This document shows, one piece after another, positions 9,220 to 17,983 of a stretch of DNA of 64,000 bases. The DNA comes from Tumebacillus algifaecis. GTDB taxonomy: Bacteria; Bacillota; Bacilli; Tumebacillales; Tumebacillaceae. Numbering within the stretch: position 1 is the stretch's first letter; each line of letters begins with the position of its first letter. The translations under genes and the position numbers were made by a program. The notes below the pieces were generated by a model that searched no databases, had not been told where the DNA came from, and saw only the letters and a list, made by a program, of their open reading frames with translations. The DNA lies in the NCBI RefSeq assembly GCF_002243515.1, contig NZ_CP022657.1, forward strand, positions 774,001 through 838,000, written 5' to 3'.

Positions 9220-9233
9220 CGGGGAACTCCCTG
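9220..9233. promoter_or_regulatory. NreC-like operator in front of nreA-like gene
   Basis: CGGGGAACTCCCTG. Its centre (9226.5) is 36.5 nt from the near edge of the TATAAT box, the same spacing as the proximal site of the oxidase promoter. Suggests autoregulation. Confidence 0.6.
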
Positions 9234-9419
9234 ATCTTCGGCCCAAGGAGCACTGGCAATGCAGCAAGGGGCGTGAAAGCATCTCTGGCAAGCGGTGTGG
9301 GGGAGAGTGTATACTGGTGATACATCAGTGTTGGCATCCTGTTTCATGCTGCTGGGTCCGTTCTGCTTTTGAAGAGGCTGAATGCCAAGGCGAATTGAGA
9401 AGGAAGGGGAACGGCTCTT

Positions 9420-10058
9420 TTGGTTAAAAAGATTCTGGTCGCCGCCTTGTGCGTCGCGATTATTGTGCTAGGTTATCAGTATAAAGATCCGTTTTTGGAA
9501 ATCATTGAGGCGGGCGGCGCTTTGTCGGTGCTGGTTTCGGTCGTGCTGGTCAGCATCTGCGTCTTCTTCCCGGTCGTGCCGTTCATTTTCCTGGTCGGCG
9601 TGATCGGGGCGGTGTTTGGGACGTTTACTGGGGCGGGGATCACGTTGGCCGGTCTGTTGCTCGGCACCTCGGTCATGTTCTTGATGGCGCGCTACGGCTT
9701 TCGCGGCTTTGCGCAGGGGATATTGGACAAGTATCCGAAAGCGAAAGAGTATGAAGGGTTTTTTGAGAAAAATGCATTTCTCAGCATTTTAGCGGTGCGT
9801 ATCGTCCCGGTCGTGCCGACGCAGGTGGTCAACATTTTGTGCGGCATTTCGAAAGTGCCGTGGGCGCTGTTCTTCGGGGCAACGGCGATCGGAGCTCTGC
9901 CGCGGATTTTGGTCTTCGCGTTTGTCGGCAACTCGTTTGAAGACAACAAACTGACCTCGATCCTCACCTATGCGGCCTACATGCTGATCATCATGGGTTT
10001 CACCTACATCTTTATGAAAAAGCGCATGGCTGAGCAGCAAAAGAAACAAGCGGAATAA
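9420..10058 (+). CDS. TVP38/TMEM64 (DedA-like) family membrane protein
   Basis: A 212-aa integral membrane protein with about five or six helices and a SNARE-associated-type core: FFPVVPFIFLVGVIGAVFG, then the loop ARYGFRGF and a second re-entrant segment LAVRIVPVVPTQVVNILCG with the conserved Arg-x-x-Pro. Family members act in lipid or small-molecule transport across the membrane. A TTG start is proposed (AAGGGG about 10 nt before it); no ATG is available. Single gene with its own terminator. Confidence 0.85.
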   Translation: MVKKILVAALCVAIIVLGYQYKDPFLEIIEAGGALSVLVSVVLVSICVFFPVVPFIFLVGVIGAVFGTFTGAGITLAGLLLGTSVMFLMARYGFRGFAQGILDKYPKAKEYEGFFEKNAFLSILAVRIVPVVPTQVVNILCGISKVPWALFFGATAIGALPRILVFAFVGNSFEDNKLTSILTYAAYMLIIMGFTYIFMKKRMAEQQKKQAE

Positions 10059-10067
10059 GTGGAAAAG

Positions 10068-10099
10068 GCAGGCTCCTTCTGGGAGACCTGCTTTTTTTT
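10068..10099 (+). terminator. Intrinsic terminator after the TVP38-like gene
   Basis: Stem GCAGG-CTCC / GGAG-A-CCTGC with one bulged base, followed by eight Ts. Confidence 0.85.
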
Positions 10100-10202
10100 G
10101 TGTGGTGACAGGTCAGCTTCCATCAGTCCCTTGCGCACAGGCGTTTACCCAATCGGCATAGGCTAGAGCAACGAGAATGCAACAGGGAGGAGTCAACCGA
10201 CT

Positions 10203-12920
10203 ATGGAAGCAGTGAAAGTGAAAGTCGCCGCCGCACATTGGCTGTCAGCCGTTCAGGATGTCACCGTGCGCGCACACCGCCAAGACCGTGAGCACAGCGT
10301 TCGGTTGCGCCTCGACGCCGCATTGCACACCTTGTCGCTGTGCGAGGAGGATGCGGACAGCGTCTATCAGATCACGATGCCGATCGACACCGAAACCAAC
10401 ACGGTTCGCCACACCTTGACCTGCAAGCTCACCGCCCGCAAACTGGCACCGCTCGTGGAGTGGTTCGCGCAGGCCCAACAGGGGGCGGTCACGATCACCG
10501 TGCGGAAAAATACACTGTCCTTGAAAAAAGCCGACCAGCATCTGTTGCTCCCAAGCCAACTCATCGCCAAGCCGTTTGCTGAGACGGAGCGCCTGTTCGC
10601 CGCCAAAGCAAGCACCGACCCAACGCAACAGGTGCGTTTTCTCATCGACGATCTTCCCGCGCTGCGCCGCTCGCTTGAACAATGCACCGACACCGCCCTG
10701 CGCGTCCGCGTCGGCGCAGGTCCTGGCGGCGGTGTGACCGTGTGCGACCACACCTACCCGGCCGAGTGCCGCGCCTCCGCCATCTACCTCTGGCCGCGTG
10801 GCGCTTTGCTCGACAGGCTGTCACAACTGCCTGTACCAAGTAAACTGTACGTCACGCTCTATGGGCAGACGGCGGTCAGCTTCTCCACCGCTGAGCCGTT
10901 TGCCAAAACGGGCCTGCATCGCGAGTTCCTGATCAAGCCGTACCCGCTGACCAACCTGTACATCGCCACGAACAGATCGACCAGCAAAAGCGAGGATTCC
11001 GCTCCGTGGAAGAGCATCTACCTGCCGCCTGCTCCCGACAACAAGCGCGTCAAAAGGACTCCACCGCTTCGTGACAGCCAGGAGGAGCGCGAGAACGAGT
11101 TGGCCGAACTCGCTTTGCGGCCTCGCCCTGAACGGCCAACCGATTCGGCGGCCCCAGCACCAAACAAAAGCGATCAACCGAAAGCGACCGCCGAACTGCT
11201 CACAACGCGGGAGATGAGCGAACAGACTGACGGTGTCATGACACGGAGCGCGTCCTCGCAAGCCGCCCCGCCTCGCGCGACCGCACTGGAACAGCTCGAG
11301 GCGCTACCCGGCCTCGCACATGTCAAAAAGCAGATCGCCGACATCGCACAGTTTGCCGCTTTTGAAAAAGAGCGCTTCCACGCGCTCGGCATCGCTCGCC
11401 AACGTCCGACGCTACACATGGCTTTTCTCGGCAACCCTGGCACTGGCAAAACGATCGTTGCTCGGTTGATCGGCAGGATCTGCCAAGAGCTGGGCCTGCT
11501 TTCCAAAGGTCATCTGGTCGAAGTGGACCGCAGTGCGCTCGTCGGCGCCTACATGGGTCATACGGAGCAAAATTTGAACAAATACACCAAACGCGCGCTA
11601 GGCGGAGTCCTTTTCATCGATGAAGCGTACACCTTGTTCAAAAAAGATTCGGCCAAAGACTTCGGCCTCACCGCGATCAACGGTCTGGTCAAACTGCTCG
11701 AAGACCACCGCGAAGATCTGGTCGTCATCGTCGCTGGCTATAAAAAGCAGATGAACGAATTTTTCGCCTTCAACCAAGGCTTGCGTGAACGCATCCCGTT
11801 CCATCTCGATTTTCCAGATTACGACAACGATGAACTGCTCGCCATCGCCGATTATCTCGCCAAACAGGATCACTATCACCTGACCTCGGAGGCCAAAGAC
11901 GCCTTGCTCAAGCGCGCCCAACGCGCAAAGCTCGATGACTCGTTCAGCAATGCGCGCACGGTGCGCAACCTGCTGGAAAAGGCGAAGATCAACCATGCGG
12001 TTCGTTCGAGCAATCGTACGGGCGAGCCATCAACGGAAGCCTACACCACGCTGACAGCCGCCGATTTTGAAGCGGGTGGACTGCCCGATGCGGAGACGCT
12101 CGATGATGTGCTGCGCGACCTCGATCGCTTGGTCGGTCTGTCAGAAGTCAAACGCCTGATCAAACGGATGGTCGCCATGCTTGCGCTGGAGCAACAGCGG
12201 ACCGCGTTTGGACTCGCAGACAGCCCGCTCACCCTGCACATGTCGTTCACAGGCAATCCAGGCACCGGCAAGACGACGGTCGCGCGGCTGATCGGACGTC
12301 TGCTGCGAGTGCTCGGCCTGTTGCCCAAAGGCCATTTTGTCGAAGCGTCACGCAAAGATCTTGTCGCAGGCTACATGGGGCAGACGGCGCTGAAGACGGG
12401 TGACAAAATCAACGAGGCGCTGGGAGGCATCCTCTTCATCGACGAAGCGTACGCCCTCGCCCGCAGCAAGCGCGAAGAGTTTGGAGCAGAAGCGCTCGCC
12501 ACGCTGATCAAAGAGATGGAGGACAAAAAAGAGCATCTCGCCGTCATCTTCGCAGGCTACACCAAAGAGATGGAAGAACTGCTCAAGCTCAATCCTGGTT
12601 TGAAAAGTCGGATTCGCTTTCACCTGCATTTCCCCGATTACACGGCGAGCGATCTCGTCGAGATCGTCAAACGCAAAGCGGAGCAGTCTCAGTATGTGTT
12701 GACCGAAGCGGCCGAAGAAAAGCTGTGGCGGTACATGATTCGCGAATGCTCGCTGGCCGATGCTGATTTTGGCAACGGACGCTTGGCGGAAAGCGCTTTT
12801 GAACGGGCCAAGATCAATCTCTCCACCCGGCTTGTGCAAACGGAAGGGGAGATTGAAAAAACGATGTTGATGACGCTTACCGAAGATGATTTTCATGCGG
12901 AGACGGGACCCTTGGCGTAG
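10203..12920 (+). CDS. Tandem CbxX/SpoVK-type AAA+ ATPase with novel, clamp-like N-terminal half
   Basis: A 905-aa protein. Two AAA+ modules of the CbxX/CfxQ/SpoVK kind fill the C-terminal part. Module 1 has Walker A GNPGTGKT at about residue 410 and Walker B VLFIDEAY at about 470. Module 2 has Walker A at about 684 and ILFIDEAY after it. Both keep the SKGH/PKGH and GYMG pore-type segments. Residues 1-260 have no obvious match; the strand pattern and the segment LTARKLAPLVEWF...VTITVRKNTLSLKK recall a DnaN-type sliding-clamp subunit. A charged linker (about 280-355) joins the parts. A GGGAGGAG site precedes ATG10203. Role unknown: an ATP-driven remodeller of a protein complex is the family expectation. 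It stands alone between two terminators. Confidence 0.85.
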   Translation: MEAVKVKVAAAHWLSAVQDVTVRAHRQDREHSVRLRLDAALHTLSLCEEDADSVYQITMPIDTETNTVRHTLTCKLTARKLAPLVEWFAQAQQGAVTITVRKNTLSLKKADQHLLLPSQLIAKPFAETERLFAAKASTDPTQQVRFLIDDLPALRRSLEQCTDTALRVRVGAGPGGGVTVCDHTYPAECRASAIYLWPRGALLDRLSQLPVPSKLYVTLYGQTAVSFSTAEPFAKTGLHREFLIKPYPLTNLYIATNRSTSKSEDSAPWKSIYLPPAPDNKRVKRTPPLRDSQEERENELAELALRPRPERPTDSAAPAPNKSDQPKATAELLTTREMSEQTDGVMTRSASSQAAPPRATALEQLEALPGLAHVKKQIADIAQFAAFEKERFHALGIARQRPTLHMAFLGNPGTGKTIVARLIGRICQELGLLSKGHLVEVDRSALVGAYMGHTEQNLNKYTKRALGGVLFIDEAYTLFKKDSAKDFGLTAINGLVKLLEDHREDLVVIVAGYKKQMNEFFAFNQGLRERIPFHLDFPDYDNDELLAIADYLAKQDHYHLTSEAKDALLKRAQRAKLDDSFSNARTVRNLLEKAKINHAVRSSNRTGEPSTEAYTTLTAADFEAGGLPDAETLDDVLRDLDRLVGLSEVKRLIKRMVAMLALEQQRTAFGLADSPLTLHMSFTGNPGTGKTTVARLIGRLLRVLGLLPKGHFVEASRKDLVAGYMGQTALKTGDKINEALGGILFIDEAYALARSKREEFGAEALATLIKEMEDKKEHLAVIFAGYTKEMEELLKLNPGLKSRIRFHLHFPDYTASDLVEIVKRKAEQSQYVLTEAAEEKLWRYMIRECSLADADFGNGRLAESAFERAKINLSTRLVQTEGEIEKTMLMTLTEDDFHAETGPLA

Positions 12921-12932
12921 GGTCCCGTTTTT
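12903..12932 (+). terminator. Intrinsic terminator of the AAA+ gene
   Basis: ACGGGACCC / GGGTCCCGT stem followed by TTTT; the left arm lies inside the last codons and the stop codon touches the right arm. Confidence 0.85.
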
Positions 12933-13088
12933 GTAATCATTTATAATTTACTTTGAAAGATTCTAAAAGCGGCAGGTTTCTATTGATAGATGTAGAATGT
13001 TGTGAAATAACGAAACTGCCTAAAAAGTAAGGTTAATTTAAAATCATTTCGTATCGAGCAAGCGCTACGCGAGGAGTGATTTACCGAT

Positions 13089-14588
13089 ATGACGAATTCA
13101 TCCGCACCGCAACAGGCGACGCTAAGCGGACGCATTAGCTCCGGCCCGAGCCAACTTTTACATGAAGAGATTTTGGAACCGCAATTTAGCTATGAATTGC
13201 ATCATTTTTTACCGTGGTACCTGTTGGTAGAAAAAGTGATGACGCTCGAATATGAGCGCCTCGGGCTCGTCTCTGCCGAAGCGCGCCGAGAGATCGGCAC
13301 TTTGCTTGCACAGATCAATACAGAGACGATCACCGCAGATCCGCAAGCGAACATGTCGGACATCGCCTTTGCGATCGAACGATTTGTCGAGACCCGCATG
13401 ACCGAGGAAGCTCCGGCGTGGCACATGGATCGCAGCCGCAACGATTTTCAAGCCTGTGCGCAGATCATGTTCGGGCGCGATCAACTGTTGCAGGTGATCG
13501 ACGAACTGTTCCATTTTTCACACGCTCTGCACCAATTGGCGCAGAAGACGGTCGATCTTCCGATGCCTGGCTACACGCATTACCAGTCGGCCCAAGTGAT
13601 CTCGCCGGGCTTTTATCTGGCGGCCGTCAATGAGCAGGTCTTGAAGACGATCTCTCGCCTGTCGTCGATCTATGATGACATCAACCGCTGCCCACTCGGC
13701 TCCGGCGCGATGGCAGGACTGGAACTGGCGTGGGACCAGAAGCGCATGTCCGATCTGCTCGGCTTTCACGAACCGGTGCGCCATGCGCTGATCGGCGTGG
13801 CCAACCGCGAATGGAGCCTGCGCATCGCAGGCGAGCTGTCCACGTTCTCCGTCAACCTCTCCCGCGTCGTGACCGATCTGATCGCGTGGGGCAGTACCGA
13901 ATATGGCCTGATCGACCTGCCAGACCAACTTGCAGGTATTTCGTCTGCCATGCCGCAAAAGAAAAATTTCCCGATCCTTGAGCGTATCCGAGGCCGGATC
14001 GCACACATTTCGGCGTACTATATGGACTTTGCGATGGGGCAGCGCAACACCGCCTACACCAATCTGGTCGAAACGTCCAAAGAGGCCGGTTCGAACGTCC
14101 TGACGATGTTCAAAACGATGCGCTCGGCACTCAAGCTGTTCACCGCCGTCATCGAGAATCTGACCTTTAAGGAAGAGCGGATGCGCGCGATCTGCGAACG
14201 CGAGTATTTTGGCGGTTTTACGCTGGCCAACATGCTGGCTTTGCACGGCGGTGTGCCCTACCGCAAAGCGCAGGTCCTCTCTGGGCGCTACATCATGGCT
14301 GCGATCGAGAACGGGCTCAAGCCGACCACCGTCGATCTCAACCTCCTGCAGACGGCGGCAGGGGATATGGGTCTCGATGTGTCGCTGACCGAAGAACAGC
14401 TTCGCCAAGCGTTCGATACCGATTACAACCTACAGGTCAAAAAATCGGTCGGGGCGACTTCGCCCGAGCGGATGCGCGAACTGTTAGCCGTGCAGGAAAC
14501 TGAAACGCAACAGTTACAGCAGATGATCGAGGAGCGCAAGGTGGCCGTGCAACATGCGTTCGATCTTGTGGAAGAGCTGCTCAAATAG
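13089..14588 (+). CDS. Argininosuccinate lyase-like enzyme (fumarase superfamily)
   Basis: A 499-aa member of the aspartase/fumarase superfamily, subgroup argininosuccinate lyase. Visible are the GYTHYQ region with the catalytic His, the mobile-loop signature ISSAMPQKKNFP with the catalytic Ser, and DRSRNDF replacing the usual GRSRNDQ. The changes next to RSRND, and the setting without other arginine genes, argue against a role in arginine synthesis. Expected chemistry: release of fumarate from an N-succinyl (aspartyl) adduct. First gene of a four-gene operon, with GAGGAGTGA upstream; the next gene starts 28 nt after its stop. Confidence 0.85.
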   Translation: MTNSSAPQQATLSGRISSGPSQLLHEEILEPQFSYELHHFLPWYLLVEKVMTLEYERLGLVSAEARREIGTLLAQINTETITADPQANMSDIAFAIERFVETRMTEEAPAWHMDRSRNDFQACAQIMFGRDQLLQVIDELFHFSHALHQLAQKTVDLPMPGYTHYQSAQVISPGFYLAAVNEQVLKTISRLSSIYDDINRCPLGSGAMAGLELAWDQKRMSDLLGFHEPVRHALIGVANREWSLRIAGELSTFSVNLSRVVTDLIAWGSTEYGLIDLPDQLAGISSAMPQKKNFPILERIRGRIAHISAYYMDFAMGQRNTAYTNLVETSKEAGSNVLTMFKTMRSALKLFTAVIENLTFKEERMRAICEREYFGGFTLANMLALHGGVPYRKAQVLSGRYIMAAIENGLKPTTVDLNLLQTAAGDMGLDVSLTEEQLRQAFDTDYNLQVKKSVGATSPERMRELLAVQETETQQLQQMIEERKVAVQHAFDLVEELLK

Positions 14589-14616
14589 ACCTGATCGACA
14601 GAAAGGACTGGACTCC

Positions 14617-15678
14617 ATGCTTCGTCAAGATATCATCGATGCGATCGGCAAGACCCCGCTTGTCAAACTGCGTTTGAACGACCGTGCCAAAGGGCAGGTC
14701 TATGCCAAGCTTGAACTGCTCAACCCGTTTGGGATGAAAGATCGCGTGGCGAAAAATGCGATTCTCGAAGCGAAGCGCAAAGGCATCCTGCAAGATGGCG
14801 CGCCGATCATCGAAAGCTCCTCCGGCACGATGGCAGCAGGCGTGGCGATCGTCGGCACCTACCTAGGCCACCCCGTGCACATCGTTACCGACCCGCGCAT
14901 CGACCCGATCACGGAGGCCAAGCTGACCTCGCTCGGCTGTCAGGTGCACATCGTGGAGAAAATGTCTCCAGACCGTGGCTGGCAAGGTTCCCGCCTCGAA
15001 CTGTTGGAGCAGCTCTTGCAAGAGCATCCGGGCTCTTTCTGGCCGCGACAGTACGAAAATCCGGACAACCCGGGCGCATATCGCGAACTGGCAGCCGAAG
15101 TGATGGAAGACATCGGCCCTGTGGACATCCTCGTCGCCGCCGTCGGCTCGGGCGGTTCGCTCTCCGGCACGGCGCGCGCTTTGAAAGCGTACAACCCCGA
15201 TCTGAAAGTGGTAGCTGTCGATGCGACCGGATCGGTCATCTTCGGTCAGCCTGACAACCCCAAGCGCTTGCAAGGCGGCCTTGGCAACTCGCTCGTCGCA
15301 CCCAACGTCGATTTTGCCGTGATGGACGAGATTCACTGGCTGAACGATGAAGAGGCGTTCGCCGCCACCTTGCAACTGGCTCAGGAAGAAAAAATCTTCG
15401 CCGGGAATTCCTCCGGTTCGGTCTTCGCCGTCGCGCGCTGGATCGCAAGCCAAGTCGGGGAGGACCAAAAAGTGCTCGCCATCTTCCCGGATCGCGGCGA
15501 CCGCTATGTAGACTCGATCTACAGCGAAGCGTACCGCATCGATAAGGGCGTCAACCGCCTGCATTTGCCAGACGACCCGGCTCACGTTTCCTATGACACG
15601 GTCGTCACCTCCTGGTCCTACGCCAAGATCGAAGTAAAAGGAGCCAACGTGAATGAAGAAGAAACTGCTGTTCGTTGA
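14617..15678 (+). CDS. Cysteine synthase-like PLP enzyme
   Basis: A 353-aa fold-type II PLP enzyme of the CysK/CBS family. The PLP Lys is in FGMKDRVAKN, the phosphate loop is GSGGSLSG, and the substrate loop reads SSSGTMA where true cysteine synthases have TSGNTG (Asn replaced by Thr). This points to a substrate other than O-acetylserine plus sulfide. The final ~35 residues are extra relative to CysK. ATG14617 (AGAAAGGAC upstream) is chosen over longer frames that overlap the lyase gene. Its 3' end overlaps the ATP-grasp gene by 26 nt. Beta-replacement on a serine derivative is the likely reaction. Confidence 0.85.
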   Translation: MLRQDIIDAIGKTPLVKLRLNDRAKGQVYAKLELLNPFGMKDRVAKNAILEAKRKGILQDGAPIIESSSGTMAAGVAIVGTYLGHPVHIVTDPRIDPITEAKLTSLGCQVHIVEKMSPDRGWQGSRLELLEQLLQEHPGSFWPRQYENPDNPGAYRELAAEVMEDIGPVDILVAAVGSGGSLSGTARALKAYNPDLKVVAVDATGSVIFGQPDNPKRLQGGLGNSLVAPNVDFAVMDEIHWLNDEEAFAATLQLAQEEKIFAGNSSGSVFAVARWIASQVGEDQKVLAIFPDRGDRYVDSIYSEAYRIDKGVNRLHLPDDPAHVSYDTVVTSWSYAKIEVKGANVNEEETAVR

Positions 15679-16897
15679 ATCGAACACCACCGGGACGGGC
15701 ATGCTCGCGCTGAAAAAAGCGGTGAGCTGGGGCCTGACACCGATTTTTTTGTGCAACAAACCGGAGCGCTACCTCGGTCTGGAAGAGACGGGGAGCGAAG
15801 TGATCGTCTGTGACACGAACAGCATCGAAGCTCTGAAACAAACGATCGAAGCAAACGTTGCCATCGAAGAGATCTGCGGATTTGCGACCACCTCCGAGTT
15901 TTACCTCGAAGCGGTGGCGACGCTGGCTACCGACTACGGTCTGCCGGGCAACCCGCCGGAAGCGATGCGCACCGCGCGCAACAAATCGCTGACCCGGCAA
16001 GCGCTGGACCAAGCGGGCGTCGGTCAGCCGCGCTTTGCGATCGTCAAAGGGCAGAGCGACCTCGAACAAGCGCTGGCAAGCGTCCCCGTTCCCTGTGTGG
16101 TCAAACCGGCCGACGACTCCGGTTCCAACGATGTGCTGCTCTGCAACACGCTGGAAGAAGTGGAGCAACACACGCTGAAAATCCTGGCGGTCACCACCAA
16201 TATGCGTGGACAAGCGACGGCGCAGACCGTGCTGATCGAAGAGTATGTGGATGCACCCGAATATTCGGTTGAGATGTTCACGTGGGAAGGGAAGACCACC
16301 TGCATCGGCATCACCGAAAAGAGCTTGACCGGGTTCCCTTACTTCGTCGAATCCCGCCACATTTTCCCGGCGAAACTTGCCCCGGAGGTCGAAGCGGAGA
16401 TTCGCGCTACGGTCAGCAAAGCGCTGGCCGCAGTCGGCGTGAAAAACGGCGCGACCCACACCGAACTCAAGCTGACGGAGGAAGGTGCGAAGATCATCGA
16501 GATCAACGCCCGTCTGGCAGGTGGGATGATCCCGGAGCTGATCCGCTTGGCGACAGGTGTGGACATGCTGGAACAGCAGATCCGTTGCTCCGTTGACGGC
16601 CCGAAAGACCTCGTCGTCGCTTATCAGGGACATGCGGGCATCAAGTTCATCATGGCGCCCGAAGAAGGGGTGCTTCGCGAGATCAGCGGCGTAGAAACGG
16701 CACAAAACTCTGCGGGCGTACAACAGGTGATCGTCACGGGCAAACCGGGCCAAGCGGTCCAACCGCCGCAGAACGCTTACCACCGCCTCGGTTCGATCAT
16801 CGTCAAAGGCGACACGTATGAAGAGACGACGACCGCTTTGGATACGGCGCTGGAGAAAATCGGCGTCGTGCTGGAAGCAGCGGTCGTCAAGAACTAG
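15653..16897 (+). CDS. ATP-grasp carboxylate-amine ligase
   Basis: A 414-aa ATP-grasp protein: an N-terminal pre-ATP-grasp domain (to about 115), the ATP-binding core (VVKPADDSGSNDV, then VLIEEYVDAPEYSVE) and the metal-binding EINARLAGG. The C-terminal part resembles L-amino-acid ligases of the BacD/BL00235 type. It would join a carboxyl group to an amine via an acyl phosphate. GGAG precedes ATG15653, which lies inside the 3' end of the previous gene, so the two are coupled. Most likely role here: condensing the unusual amino acid made by the two preceding enzymes with a second amino acid; this is inference. Confidence 0.85.
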   Translation: MKKKLLFVESNTTGTGMLALKKAVSWGLTPIFLCNKPERYLGLEETGSEVIVCDTNSIEALKQTIEANVAIEEICGFATTSEFYLEAVATLATDYGLPGNPPEAMRTARNKSLTRQALDQAGVGQPRFAIVKGQSDLEQALASVPVPCVVKPADDSGSNDVLLCNTLEEVEQHTLKILAVTTNMRGQATAQTVLIEEYVDAPEYSVEMFTWEGKTTCIGITEKSLTGFPYFVESRHIFPAKLAPEVEAEIRATVSKALAAVGVKNGATHTELKLTEEGAKIIEINARLAGGMIPELIRLATGVDMLEQQIRCSVDGPKDLVVAYQGHAGIKFIMAPEEGVLREISGVETAQNSAGVQQVIVTGKPGQAVQPPQNAYHRLGSIIVKGDTYEETTTALDTALEKIGVVLEAAVVKN

Positions 16898-16913
16898 GAA
16901 ACGGAGGCTCACC

Positions 16914-17966
16914 ATGATCGAATTACGCAGTGACACATTTACCTTGCCAACAGAAGAAATGCTCGAAGCGATTCCGAAGGCGGCGCTAGGCGATGACATC
17001 TACGGGGAAGACCCGACCGTCAAACAGCTTGAACAGCTCGCCGCCGAAATGCTCGGCAAAGAAGCGGCCATCTTCATGCCGAGCGGCACGATGGCCAACC
17101 TCGCCTCGCTGATGGCGCACTGCCCGCGCGGCTCGAAAGTGTTGGTCGGCAACGAGACGGACATCTACATCTACGAGGCGGCGGGCGCATCTGTCTGTGG
17201 CGGGATCATGTACGAGCCGATCCCGACTCAGCCGGACGGAACGCTGTTGATCGAAGACTTGGCCAAAGCTTTCCCCGACGACACGAGCGACCCGCAGTTT
17301 GCGCTCCCTTCGCTGATCACCATCGAAAACCCGCACAACCGGATGGGCGGCAAAGTGTTGCCGTTATCCTATCTGGAAGAGGTGCATCAGTTCGCGGCCA
17401 GCAAAGGACTGCCCGTGCATATGGACGGTGCGCGCATCTTCAATGCAGCGATCGCGCTTGGCGTGCCAGTTTGCGAAGTCGCGCAGTATGCGGACTCGAT
17501 CCAATTCTGCCTCTCCAAGGGGCTGTCCGCTCCGGTCGGCTCGATGGTGGTCGGCACGGCCGAGTTTATCGAAAAAGTGTACCGCCTGCGCAAAATGCTC
17601 GGTGGCGGCATGCGCCAATCGGGTCTCTTGGCAGCCGCTGGGATCATCGCGCTGGAAAAAATGGTGGATCGCCTCGCGGATGACCATGCGAACGCACGCC
17701 GTCTGGCCCAAGGTTTGAGCCAGATCGAAGGCATCGAAGTGGACATGGACGTCCCGACCAACATCGTCTTCTTCCGCGTCACAGCAGAAGGATATACGTG
17801 GCAGCGCTTTGTTGAAGAGTGCCGCCAAGCGGGTCTGAACATCGCGGAACTCGGACATGGCCGCATCCGTGCGGTGACCCATTCGGGCGTGACAACAGAG
17901 GATATCGACACGGCACTGGACATCATCCGCCATGTGCTGTCAAAAGAAGAAGTCCTGAGCGTATAG
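16914..17966 (+). CDS. ltaE: L-threonine aldolase family PLP enzyme
   Basis: A 350-aa fold-type I enzyme. Features: the N-terminal IELRSDTFTLPT signature, HMDGARIFNAA with the PLP-contacting Asp, FCLSKGLSAPVGS with the Schiff-base Lys, and the GGGMRQSG loop. Family chemistry is reversible cleavage of beta-hydroxy amino acids to glycine and an aldehyde. ATG16914 follows ACGGAGG; longer upstream frames overlap the ATP-grasp gene. It closes the four-gene operon. It could supply or trim a beta-hydroxy amino acid for the pathway, or simply be threonine catabolism. Confidence 0.88.
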   Translation: MIELRSDTFTLPTEEMLEAIPKAALGDDIYGEDPTVKQLEQLAAEMLGKEAAIFMPSGTMANLASLMAHCPRGSKVLVGNETDIYIYEAAGASVCGGIMYEPIPTQPDGTLLIEDLAKAFPDDTSDPQFALPSLITIENPHNRMGGKVLPLSYLEEVHQFAASKGLPVHMDGARIFNAAIALGVPVCEVAQYADSIQFCLSKGLSAPVGSMVVGTAEFIEKVYRLRKMLGGGMRQSGLLAAAGIIALEKMVDRLADDHANARRLAQGLSQIEGIEVDMDVPTNIVFFRVTAEGYTWQRFVEECRQAGLNIAELGHGRIRAVTHSGVTTEDIDTALDIIRHVLSKEEVLSV

Positions 17967-17983
17967 CTCAGGACTTCTTTTTC
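17947..17983. terminator. Convergent terminator shared by ltaE and a small minus-strand gene
   Basis: 14-bp stem AAGAAGTCCTGAGC / GCTCAGGACTTCTT followed by Ts; A-rich on the left, so it can work in both directions. The stop codons of both flanking genes lie in or next to the hairpin. Confidence 0.88.

Noticed and set aside
9168-9347. Longer nreA-like protein starting at 9347
   Set aside because: The extension spans the TATAAT box and the operator; the GAF domain starts after ATG9167, which has a strong ribosome site.
15605-16999. 464-aa minus-strand frame opposite the ATP-grasp gene
   Set aside because: Shadow of a gene with clear motifs; composition rich in Arg, Phe, Asp and no ribosome site.
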